From Pedobacter borealis DSM 19626 (GTDB lineage: Bacteria; Bacteroidota; Bacteroidia; Sphingobacteriales; Sphingobacteriaceae), in contig NZ_JAUG01000011.1 in NCBI RefSeq assembly GCF_000708285.2, positions 1 to 64,000 on the forward strand: a stretch of 64,000 nucleotides of DNA, written 5' to 3'. Below, in pieces: positions 37,079 to 43,754 of the stretch. Position 1 is the first letter of the stretch, and each line of letters starts with the position of its first letter. The notes beneath the pieces were generated by a model. It had not been told where the DNA came from. It saw nothing but the letters and a program-made list of their open reading frames with translations, and ran no database searches. The position numbers were made by a program, and so were the translations under genes.

Positions 37079-37147
37079 CGTCCTGCTGAACTTGTTTCAG
37101 CATCTTTTATAGTAGGAAAGATCCTGAAATAAATTCAGGATGACGAC
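37079..37147. repeat. CGTCCTGCTGAA...TTCAGGATGACGA repeat element
   Basis: A 69-bp element with inverted ends (CCTGCTGAA, TTCAGGATGACG) and an inner CTTGTTTCAGCATCTT phrase that returns alone at 37698-37724. It belongs to the window's CGTCAT family. Confidence 0.65.
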
Positions 37148-37211
37148 CGTTTATACAATTTATTGTGCAATCAACTTCCTGTTGCGTATTTTATAATTTA
37201 CTTTCTTTTAT

Positions 37212-37219
37212 TAGCTTTG
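37212..37219 (+). promoter_or_regulatory. Candidate -7 box TAGCTTTG of the Rrf2 gene
   Basis: TAGCTTTG matches the Bacteroidota -7 consensus TAnnTTTG and ends 7 bp before the ATG at 37227. Transcription would then start very close to or at the start codon. No good -33 TTG was found at the usual spacing, so this is tentative. Confidence 0.35.
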
Positions 37220-37226
37220 TGCGAAT

Positions 37227-37673
37227 ATGCTGTCCAAAAAAACAAAGTATGCCATAAAAGCGCTTGTTGCGCTTGGTAAAAATTTAGATAAACCACCAAT
37301 GCAGATTTCGAAAATTGCAGAGGAGGAGCATATCCCGAAAAAATTCCTGGAGCAGATTCTGCTCGATCTGCGTAACGCTGGCTTTTTATACAGTAAAAAA
37401 GGGGCAGGCGGTGGTTACAGCCTCAACAAAAAACCTGAAGAGATTTTATTGGTACACGTAATGCGTGTAACGGATGGGCCTATTGCCATGGTTCCCTGTG
37501 CAAGTTTAAATTTTTATCACAAATGTGATGAATGTGTAGACGAAAAAACATGCGGAATCAGAAGCGCCTTTATCGATGTTAGAGATGCTACCCTTAAGGT
37601 TTTAACCGAAACCAGCATTGCTGACGTAATCGGTAGAGAGGACAATCTGAAAATCGGTATCGTTAATTTATAA
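37227..37673 (+). CDS. Rrf2-family transcriptional regulator
   Basis: 148 residues. The winged helix (MLSKKTKYAIKALVALGKN...EEEHIPKKFLEQILLDLRNAGFLYSKKGAGGGY) is typical of Rrf2 proteins such as IscR and CymR. Cysteines C91, C100, C103 and C109 in the dimerisation region could bind an Fe-S cluster as in IscR, though spacing differs from C-x5-C-x5-C. It precedes the sulfate assimilation operon by a 1.6-kb repeat island. Because CymR-type Rrf2 proteins govern cysteine synthesis genes, it is a reasonable candidate regulator of that operon; that link is inference. Confidence 0.9.
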   Translation: MLSKKTKYAIKALVALGKNLDKPPMQISKIAEEEHIPKKFLEQILLDLRNAGFLYSKKGAGGGYSLNKKPEEILLVHVMRVTDGPIAMVPCASLNFYHKCDECVDEKTCGIRSAFIDVRDATLKVLTETSIADVIGREDNLKIGIVNL

Positions 37674-37697
37674 TATTTATTTTCACGTGGCCCAATC

Positions 37698-37724
37698 CGT
37701 CATGCTGAACTTGTTTCAGCATCT
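37698..37724. repeat. Partial CGTCATGCTGAACTTGTTTC repeat
   Basis: Half-copy of the element at 37079-37147, sharing TGCTGAACTTGTTTCAGCAT. It follows the Rrf2 stop by 25 bp. Confidence 0.6.
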
Positions 37725-37763
37725 ATTACGATATGTCTTACACGTGGCAGATTTTAAAATATT

Positions 37764-37803
37764 AATCCCAAAATTCATTTTATTGAGTTTGGGATTTTTT
37801 TTG
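37764..37803 (+). terminator. Intrinsic terminator after the Rrf2 gene
   Basis: AATCCCAAA pairs with TTTGGGATT across a 14-nt loop, followed by a run of T. It separates the regulator from the repeat island and sulfur operon. Confidence 0.75.
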
Positions 37804-37930
37804 GGGGGAAATGAAAGTTCAGTTTTTCATAGTGGTTTTCAGTCCCGCTTTCCGTTTTATTCCGATAAAGGATCGGAATGTTCACTTCAATCGGGTTTAT
37901 CTAACAGAGAGAGTAGCACAATCGGGGGGC

Positions 37931-37963
37931 AGACCTCGCAGGTTTTCGAAACCTGCGAGGTCT
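37931..37963. repeat. Palindrome AGACCTCGCAGGTTT / AAACCTGCGAGGTCT
   Basis: Perfect 15-bp arms around TCG. Such hairpins are common dispersed intergenic repeats in this group of bacteria. The group II intron begins 6 nt after the end of this stem. Confidence 0.85.
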
Positions 37964-37968
37964 TGCTT

Positions 37969-38524
37969 GTGCGCTGGGCATGGCAATCAGCTATAGGGTG
38001 CAAGTCCCGAACACACTTTGCAGTAGGAAGTGTTAGCCAATAGCAAGGGTGTCGTGGGCGACTGCGAATCCGAAGGAAGCTGGCGGCAAATATGGGGGCC
38101 TACGAACAGGAACTGTATATAAGGCGAGGTGATATGGGTGATGTTGCATGACAAACAAAAGCCCTATACTGCACAGAATATCACTACGTAGATACAGGGG
38201 CCACATCCATAGAAAGCGGATTGCCTTACCCCAGGAGATCTGAATGAGCTCTGTCAAGTGTAAGCGCGATTACAGGAGAGGAAACATTTAGCGGGGACGT
38301 TCAATGGCTCATTTAGAAGTCAGCAGCGGTCGTAGTACTGTATCACAGATGAAAAAAAAGAGGAGCTGAGCCGAGCCGTGCAACCAGTGGGCACAATGCC
38401 TGACAACAGGAGAATACTACCGGTTGTTAAGAGATACTATTTCAACAAACCGCCGTATGCCGAACGGCACGTACGGTGGTGTGAGAGGACAGATAGGGAA
38501 ATAATCCCTATCTTCCTACTCGAT
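37969..38524 (+). mobile_element. ORF-less group II intron
   Basis: A 556-nt ribozyme. The 5' end GTGCGCTGG fits the GUGYG rule. Domain I carries GGGTGCAAGTCCCG and AGCAAGGGTGTC followed by GAATCCGAAGGAAGCTGGCG, phrases characteristic of bacterial group II introns. Domain V is 38450-38479: CCGCCGTA pairs with TACGGTGG, the inner stem TGCC/GGCA has a GAAC tetraloop, and a two-base CG bulge follows; the catalytic triad reads CGC. Domain VI (AGATAGGGA/TCCCTATCT) precedes the branch-type A at 38518 and the 3' end CTACTCGAT. No reverse transcriptase frame exists: domain IV is short with several stops, so it depends on a maturase elsewhere or is dead. It sits just after the palindrome at 37931. Confidence 0.88.
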
Positions 38525-38665
38525 CCGCGTTAGGGAATGTAAGGGTTTAGTACCGATCCTTTATCGGTACCGGAGCACAGCGCAGCCCTGCAAAGCCCGA
38601 CCTTTGCGCAGCTTAGGTAACGCCCAAATCAGTTAGCAGTTGGCAATTTTCAGTTGCCAGTTATC
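38525..38665 (+). repeat. Structured dispersed repeat, copy A (partner at 52752)
   Basis: Starting right after the intron, CCGCGTTAGGGAATGTAAGG leads through a GTACCGAT/ATCGGTAC hairpin to GGTAACGCCCAAATCAGTT. The inverted copy at 52752-52876 matches it along about 125 bp with scattered substitutions and the GTACCGAT stem unchanged. It encodes no protein. The first bases of the repeat directly follow the intron's 3' splice site. Confidence 0.8.
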
Positions 38666-38779
38666 AATTGGCGGTTTTTAGTCCCGTTGGATTAAGTGAT
38701 TTAACATTGTAGATTTCTCGACTGCGTTACACTCCGCTACCATTGACGTTATTTTGTAAGCTACTATTAATCAGCATTT

Positions 38780-39050
38780 TAACCGATTTTGTGTTTCCGC
38801 CCAGCTAGGCCGCACCACCGTATCCCCGTTCTACTTAAATCCGGCCTAACAAATTTTTCGGGCTGCACTGTTCTGGCCGCACAACTGCCTTCAAAAGAAA
38901 AATTTTCAGCCGGCATTTTTTGTTTCTTTTTGATGCCAAAAAGAAAGAGCCCTTCGGCGGCGGCGAGCCGAGGCAAGAATGAGCCTATGGGCGAAAAAAG
39001 ATATGCGTCATTCATATTGATTTTTATACAATAAATTATCCCTCGAAATG
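38780..39050. repeat. GC-rich repeat-like block of unknown nature
   Basis: A compositional island, noticeably more GC-rich than its surroundings, with GCCGGCATTTTTTGTTTC, then TTTTTGATGCCAAAAAG (the two can pair: TTTTTG.TGCC), and CCTTCGGCGGCGGCGAGCCG. The end (ATATTGATTTTTATACAATA) resembles the end of the 5418 repeat. Open frames exist on both strands but read as low-complexity. I consider it a dispersed repeat, not a gene. Confidence 0.45.
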
Positions 39051-39093
39051 ACGACTTTAGGTGGTTTTAACAGGATATCGTAAATTTTTTCAT

Positions 39094-39131
39094 AATAAAT
39101 TACGACTATTCCTATATACTTTATATATTTG
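39094..39131 (+). promoter_or_regulatory. Sulfur-operon promoter segment, shared with cobA-2
   Basis: A 38-bp segment starting AATAAATTAC and ending ACTTTATATATTTG matches 48420-48457 at 34 positions. It ends in TATATTTG, a perfect TAnnTTTG -7 box. The conserved ATTCC.ATA just upstream could be an operator. The leader ORF starts 41 bp after the end of the box. Confidence 0.7.
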
Positions 39132-39171
39132 GCGTATGAATTTCAATTTTATACCTAACAAGTTAATTACT

Positions 39172-39204
39172 ATGCAAATGATGTGCTGTTGTAAAACGCA
39201 ATAA
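39172..39204 (+). CDS. Cys-rich leader peptide of the sulfur operon (MQMMCCCKTQ)
   Basis: An eleven-codon ORF, ATG CAA ATG ATG TGC TGT TGT AAA ACG CAA TAA, between the promoter box and the sulfite reductase gene. Three consecutive Cys codons after two Met codons are what a ribosome-stalling attenuation leader for a cysteine/methionine pathway would need. Its ATG is 41 bp from the -7 box, while the cobA-2 ATG is 40 bp from the identical box, so it occupies the normal first-ORF position. A terminator-like hairpin (39241) follows 36 nt after its stop. It is too short for any homology argument; function is inferred from codon content and position. Confidence 0.6.
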   Translation: MQMMCCCKTQ

Positions 39205-39240
39205 TAGGAGCCTACAGATAATTTTAAGTATAAAATATGG

Positions 39241-39270
39241 AATGCTTCTCGGTAACAGGGAAGCATTTTT
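39241..39270 (+). terminator. Leader terminator (attenuator) before sulfite reductase
   Basis: AATGCTTCTC and GGGAAGCATT form a ten-base-pair stem with one G-U pair, loop GGTAACA, followed directly by TTT (five T in all). It lies in the transcribed leader, 22 bp before the sulfite reductase ATG. I found only a weak competing pairing upstream (AGGAG with the CTTCT part), so the antiterminator is not defined. Confidence 0.6.
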
Positions 39271-39291
39271 AGAATAAAGCTAACAACACAT

Positions 39292-41382
39292 ATGCAAAGT
39301 TTCAGAACAGAACTCGAAAATCCGATTGTCGAGCAGGACATTATCGATTTAGAGAATAAGATTAAAGCTTTTAGAGATGGAACCATCCACGACGAAAAGT
39401 TTAGAAGCCTCCGTTTAGCACGCGGTGTTTACGGTCAAAGACAACCTGGCGTACAAATGGTGCGCATTAAATTGCCTTTTGGTAAGGTAACTTTTAAGCA
39501 GTTGTTACGTATTGCAGATATTGCTGATGAGTATGGAAGTGGAAATTTACACTTAACCACCCGTCAGGATATTCAGATTCACTATGTGAGTTTAGACCGT
39601 ACTCCAGAGCTTTGGGCTAAATTAGAGCAGGATGATATTACGCTTCGCGAGGCTTGTGGAAATACGGTACGTAACGTAACGGCATCTCCAAATTCTGGAA
39701 TCGATGCTGAAGAACTTTTTGATGTTTCGCCTTATGCCCAAGCGGTATTTGCGTACTTTTTGCGTAACCCGATCTGTCAGGAAATGGGTAGAAAGATTAA
39801 AATTTCATTTTCTTCGAGCGATAGAGATACTGCCTTTAGCTACATTCACGATTTAGGTTTTATTCCTAAAATTAACGAAAAGGGCGAGCGCGGATTTAAA
39901 GTTTTGTTTGCCGGTGGTTTAGGTGCACAGCCATTTTTGGCCAATGCGGTACACGAATTTTTGCCTGAAGATCAATTGATTCCGTTTACAGAATCTGTTC
40001 TTCGTGTGTTCGACCGTTATGGCGAACGTACCAACCGTAACAAAGCACGTTTAAAATACCTGGTTCAAAAATTAGGTTTAGAAGAAGTTTTACGTTTGGT
40101 TGCCGAAGAGCGTATTGCCAATAAAGTAAAAACCTTTAAAATAGATATTAATACTGTACCTCAGCCAACTTTACCTTTAGCGCAAGAATATCCTGCGGTA
40201 GAAATATTAAACGAAGCCCATTACAAACATTGGTTAGCCACTAACGTAATTGAACAGAAACAAGCTGGGTTTTATGGCGTTTATGTAAAAGTTCAGGTGG
40301 GCGATATCAAAACAGATAAAGCAAGGGCTTTTGTTGATGCCATCAGATTATATGTGGCTGATGAAATCAGGATTACCCAAAACCAGGGCTTGCTGCTAAA
40401 GTTTGTTCGTAAAGAGGCATTACCTTCATTATATGCCGCTTTAAATAAAATTGGTTTTACTACGGCAGGTTTTGATAGTTTAGCTGATATTACCACTTGC
40501 CCTGGTACCGATACCTGTAATTTGGGTATTTCGAACTCAATGACTCTGGCCGAAGTGTTGGAAGAGGTAATTTATACTGATTTCCCTGAGTTTATCTACG
40601 AGAAAAACATCAAGATCAAAATCAGTGGATGTATGAACTCTTGCGGTCAACATGGCTTAGCTGAGATTGGTTTCCACGGAAGTTCGGTAAAGGCTGAAGG
40701 AAAAGTTGTTCCGGCAGTTCAAGTGATGTTAGGTGGTGGAACTGTAGGTAATGGCGTGGGTAGAGTAGCAGAACGTGTAATTAAAGTGCCTTCTAAAAGG
40801 GCTACAAGTGTTTTACACTTCATTTTAAATGATTTTAAAGCCAATAACCTGGAGGATGAGAACTTTCACCAATATTATGATAGAAAAGGTAAAGACCATT
40901 TTTATCAGTTGCTAAAACCGCTGGCCGATTTAACTAACCTTAAAACAGAAGAATTTGTAGATTGGGGACATGTAGAAGAATTTGTAACTGCAATTGGTGT
41001 AGGAGAGTGTGCTGGTGTTGTAATTGATTTGGTAGCTACCTTGTTGTTGGAGGCCGATGAAAAATTTGATTGGGCGAAACAAAACCTGGAGAAAGCTGCT
41101 TATGCCGATGCCATTTATCATACTTATAGCACTTTTGTAAGCGCTGCAAAATCTTTACTGTTAGATAAAGGTGTAAACAGCAGCACACAGGTAGGTGTGA
41201 TCCGCGAATTTGATAACCATTACGTAGAAACTGGAGAATTTAATTTATCGACCAATTTCTCTGACCTGGTGTTACAGATTAACAAAAACGAACCAACAGC
41301 TGAGTTTGCACAGAAATATTTTGAAGAAGCAAAACAATTTTTAAATCAGATTAAGGAAAAAAGGGCCGTATTAGCGAAATGA
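39292..41382 (+). CDS. Assimilatory sulfite reductase hemoprotein with HEPN-like C-terminus
   Basis: 696 residues. Two ferredoxin-like half-domains and two siroheme/4Fe-4S domains: LPFGKVTFKQL, LHLTTRQDIQIHYV, the substrate Arg region RNVTASP, then cluster Cys C403 and C409 (CPGTDTC) and C447 and C451 (CMNSC). It reduces sulfite to sulfide with electrons from ferredoxin; no flavoprotein CysJ is present here, and cobA plus siroheme genes follow. Residues about 545-690 (AKQNLEKAAYADAIYHTY..AAKSLLLDKG) are an extra helical, HEPN-like domain. Nitrite reductase is the alternative, but the cys genes downstream make sulfite far more likely. First gene of the operon after the leader. Confidence 0.92.
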   Translation: MQSFRTELENPIVEQDIIDLENKIKAFRDGTIHDEKFRSLRLARGVYGQRQPGVQMVRIKLPFGKVTFKQLLRIADIADEYGSGNLHLTTRQDIQIHYVSLDRTPELWAKLEQDDITLREACGNTVRNVTASPNSGIDAEELFDVSPYAQAVFAYFLRNPICQEMGRKIKISFSSSDRDTAFSYIHDLGFIPKINEKGERGFKVLFAGGLGAQPFLANAVHEFLPEDQLIPFTESVLRVFDRYGERTNRNKARLKYLVQKLGLEEVLRLVAEERIANKVKTFKIDINTVPQPTLPLAQEYPAVEILNEAHYKHWLATNVIEQKQAGFYGVYVKVQVGDIKTDKARAFVDAIRLYVADEIRITQNQGLLLKFVRKEALPSLYAALNKIGFTTAGFDSLADITTCPGTDTCNLGISNSMTLAEVLEEVIYTDFPEFIYEKNIKIKISGCMNSCGQHGLAEIGFHGSSVKAEGKVVPAVQVMLGGGTVGNGVGRVAERVIKVPSKRATSVLHFILNDFKANNLEDENFHQYYDRKGKDHFYQLLKPLADLTNLKTEEFVDWGHVEEFVTAIGVGECAGVVIDLVATLLLEADEKFDWAKQNLEKAAYADAIYHTYSTFVSAAKSLLLDKGVNSSTQVGVIREFDNHYVETGEFNLSTNFSDLVLQINKNEPTAEFAQKYFEEAKQFLNQIKEKRAVLAK

Positions 41383-41486
41383 GATTTGAGACAATAGATA
41401 TGAGATTTGAGCACGGCAGACGCTAAACGCCATGCGCCAAACAACTCTTCATCCAGTCGTTCAAAATTCAATAATTAAAAAGAAAC
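41383..41486. other. Intra-operon spacer with word-like repeats
   Basis: Between the sulfite reductase and cobA are GAGATTTGAG twice and GACGCTAAACGCC, the latter related to GGCGTTTAGCGCC near 62263. Such spacers occur repeatedly in this operon and around 62243 and 63060. Confidence 0.5.
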
Positions 41487-42257
41487 ATGGTTAATCAAAA
41501 TAAAGAATCAAAAATAACCCTTTTAGGTGCAGGTCCTGGAGATCCTGATTTATTGACATTGAAAGGGGTTAAAGCGTTGCAAACTGCTGATGTGGTTTTG
41601 TACGATGCCTTAACCAATGAAGCTTTATTGGAGCATGCTCCGGCAGAAGCCATTAAGGTTTATGTAGGAAAACGTTCAGGTGAGCATTCTTATCCTCAGG
41701 ATACCATTAATAAATTAATGATTGATTATGCCTTAAACTACGGCCACGTAGTGCGTTTAAAAGGTGGCGATCCTTTTGTTTTTGGCAGGGGATACGAAGA
41801 GTTGGATTATGCTGCGTCTTATAGCATTCCGGTAAGCGTAATCCCGGGTATTTCGAGTTCTATCGGTGTACCAGGCTTGCAGCAGATTCCGGTTACACAC
41901 CGCGGCATGAGCGAAAGCTTTTGGGTAATTACCGGAACAACCACTTCTGGAGAAGTTTCAGCAGATATTTACCAGGCTGCACAATCTAATGCGACTGTAG
42001 TGGTACTTATGGGACTTAAAAAATTACCTAAAATTGTAGAGATTTTTAAAGCTGCAGGTAAACACCATTTACCAACCGCTGTGGTTCAGAACGGATCGGC
42101 AGAAGATGAAAGATTGGTTGTTGGCGTGGTTGAAACCATAGAAGGTTTAGTGCAACAAGAAAATATTAAAGCACCTGCTTTATTAATTTTTGGAGAAGTT
42201 GTATCATTACATCCATCATTTAAGAAATTAATTAAACAATATGCAAGTATTGCCTAA
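41487..42257 (+). CDS. cobA: Uroporphyrinogen-III C-methyltransferase
   Basis: 256 residues, SAM-dependent, converting uroporphyrinogen III to precorrin-2 for siroheme. All family blocks are intact: LLGAGPGDPDLLTLKG near the N-terminus, VLYDALTNEALL, RLKGGDPFVFGRGYEEL, VIPGISSSIGVPGLQ and IPVTHRGMS. This is the catalytically orthodox copy; a diverged paralogue is at 48497. It supplies cofactor for the sulfite reductase upstream. Its 3' end overlaps the next ORF by 17 bp, so the two are translationally coupled. Confidence 0.95.
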   Translation: MVNQNKESKITLLGAGPGDPDLLTLKGVKALQTADVVLYDALTNEALLEHAPAEAIKVYVGKRSGEHSYPQDTINKLMIDYALNYGHVVRLKGGDPFVFGRGYEELDYAASYSIPVSVIPGISSSIGVPGLQQIPVTHRGMSESFWVITGTTTSGEVSADIYQAAQSNATVVVLMGLKKLPKIVEIFKAAGKHHLPTAVVQNGSAEDERLVVGVVETIEGLVQQENIKAPALLIFGEVVSLHPSFKKLIKQYASIA

Positions 42258-43752
42258 CCAACCTGATAATGCAGCATCTTTTTCTGAAGAAGAAAAAGGT
42301 AACCAGCTCTTTCCAGTTTTTGTAAAGCTGAACAAGCTGCGTACATTATTAATTGGTGCAGGAAATATTGGGCTCGAGAAATTAACTGCGATCGTAAATA
42401 ATAGCCATAGTGCTACCATTACGATTGTTGCAGAGCTAGTATCACCAGAAGTTTATGCGCTTATCGCAAATTATCCGCTGATAAAAGTTAAACAGAAAAG
42501 TTTCGATGTAGATGATCTGAATGACATTGACATCGTTTTCGCGGCAACCAATAACAATATTTTAAATGAAGAGATTAGAAAGGTGACGCATGAGCGTGGC
42601 CTGTTGATCAACGTGGCTGATAAGCCAGAACTTTGCGATTTCTATCTGGGGTCAATTGTTCAAAAAGGCGATTTAAAGATTGCCATTTCTACAAACGGCA
42701 AATCGCCAACGATAGCCAAACGTTTAAAACAGATTTTAAATGAAGGTTTGCCTGCGGAGCTTGATGAAACGCTACAGAATATGAGTGCTTTACGTCAAAC
42801 TTTAAATGGCGATTTTTCGGCAAAGGTTAAAAAACTAAATAAGGTTACCCAAAGTTTAATTAACCCTAAAAAAAGTTTTGCCGAACAAAATATTAAGTGG
42901 TTAATCTGGGCGGCCTCAGTTTTACTAATTGGTGCTATCGGGTTTTCTTTGTGGAATACCGAGCCAGAATTTCAGCGTTTCCTGATCAATATTGATCCTT
43001 TATTCTATTGGTTTTTAGGTGCTGGGTTTTTATTCGCATTAATTGATGGTGCAATTGGCATGTCGTATGGTGTTACTACTGCATCGTTCTCATTAGCAAT
43101 GGGTTTACCTCCTGCATCGGCAAGTATGGCCATCCACATTTCTGAGGTAATGAGCAATGGAATTGCAGGTTGGATGCATTACCGTATGGGTAACGTAAAC
43201 TGGAAATTATTCAAAATTTTAATCATTCCTGCTATAATCGGTGCAGTTTTAGGTGCCTATATTCTTTCTTCATTAGAACATTATAGTGCTTATGTTAAGC
43301 CTATCGTGGCGGTTTATACCTTGTTTTTAGGCGGAGTCATTTTAATGAAAGCTTTCAATGTGAAGAGAAAAAAAGCCGATCAAAAAATTAAAAAAATTGG
43401 TTTATTGGGCTTTGTTGGTGGTTTTATCGATGCTGCCTTTGGCGGTGGCTGGGGTTCAATCGTATTATCAAGCTTAATTGCAGGTGGCAGGCATCCATTG
43501 TTTTCTTTAGGTACCGTAAAAATCAGCCGCTTTTTTATTGCCACCTTAAGTTCGCTTACATTTTTCACCATGTTAGGTGGCAAACACTGGGAAGCTGTTG
43601 TGGGCTTGATTATCGGTAGTGCAATCGCATCACCAATAGCCGCAAAAGTATCGAACAAAATTTCTGCAAAAACCATTATGGTTGCCGTAGGGATTATTGT
43701 GATGATTGTGAGTTTGCGCAGTATAATTATGTTTATTTTAAAATTAATATAG
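42241..43752 (+). CDS. Siroheme synthase (Met8-like) fused to TSUP/TauE permease
   Basis: 503 residues. Residues 20-200 match the precorrin-2 dehydrogenase/ferrochelatase part of CysG and Met8p: LFPVFVKLNKLRTLLIGAGNIGLEK (Rossmann), VFAATNNNILNEEI, LINVADKPELCDFYLGSIVQKGDLKIAISTNGKSPTIAKRLK. After a linker comes a TauE/SafE (TSUP) sulfite/sulfonate exporter-type permease with about eight helices: FLFALIDGAIGMSYGV and LLGFVGGFIDAAFGGGWGSI are the two internal-repeat signatures. Thus one polypeptide makes siroheme and moves a small sulfur anion. Sulfite or sulfate is the likely substrate; direction is unknown. Confidence 0.9.
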   Translation: MQVLPNQPDNAASFSEEEKGNQLFPVFVKLNKLRTLLIGAGNIGLEKLTAIVNNSHSATITIVAELVSPEVYALIANYPLIKVKQKSFDVDDLNDIDIVFAATNNNILNEEIRKVTHERGLLINVADKPELCDFYLGSIVQKGDLKIAISTNGKSPTIAKRLKQILNEGLPAELDETLQNMSALRQTLNGDFSAKVKKLNKVTQSLINPKKSFAEQNIKWLIWAASVLLIGAIGFSLWNTEPEFQRFLINIDPLFYWFLGAGFLFALIDGAIGMSYGVTTASFSLAMGLPPASASMAIHISEVMSNGIAGWMHYRMGNVNWKLFKILIIPAIIGAVLGAYILSSLEHYSAYVKPIVAVYTLFLGGVILMKAFNVKRKKADQKIKKIGLLGFVGGFIDAAFGGGWGSIVLSSLIAGGRHPLFSLGTVKISRFFIATLSSLTFFTMLGGKHWEAVVGLIIGSAIASPIAAKVSNKISAKTIMVAVGIIVMIVSLRSIIMFILKLI

Positions 43753-43754
43753 TG

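Noticed and set aside
38033-38257. Minus-strand ORF of 74 codons inside the group II intron
   Set aside because: It overlaps the ribozyme's structured domains and has no protein family character; the RNA structure explains the sequence.
37969-38524. Retron or insertion sequence as explanation of the RNA-like region
   Set aside because: No reverse transcriptase or transposase frame, no terminal inverted repeats; domains V and VI with GTGCG and CGAT ends fit a group II intron.
38789-39034. Overlapping ORFs on both strands of the GC-rich block
   Set aside because: Both are low-complexity shadows; the block looks like a dispersed repeat.
39205-39291. Possible riboswitch (SAM or cobalamin type) in the sulfur leader
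   Set aside because: Too short and without the conserved cores I know; the Cys-codon leader explains the hairpin better.
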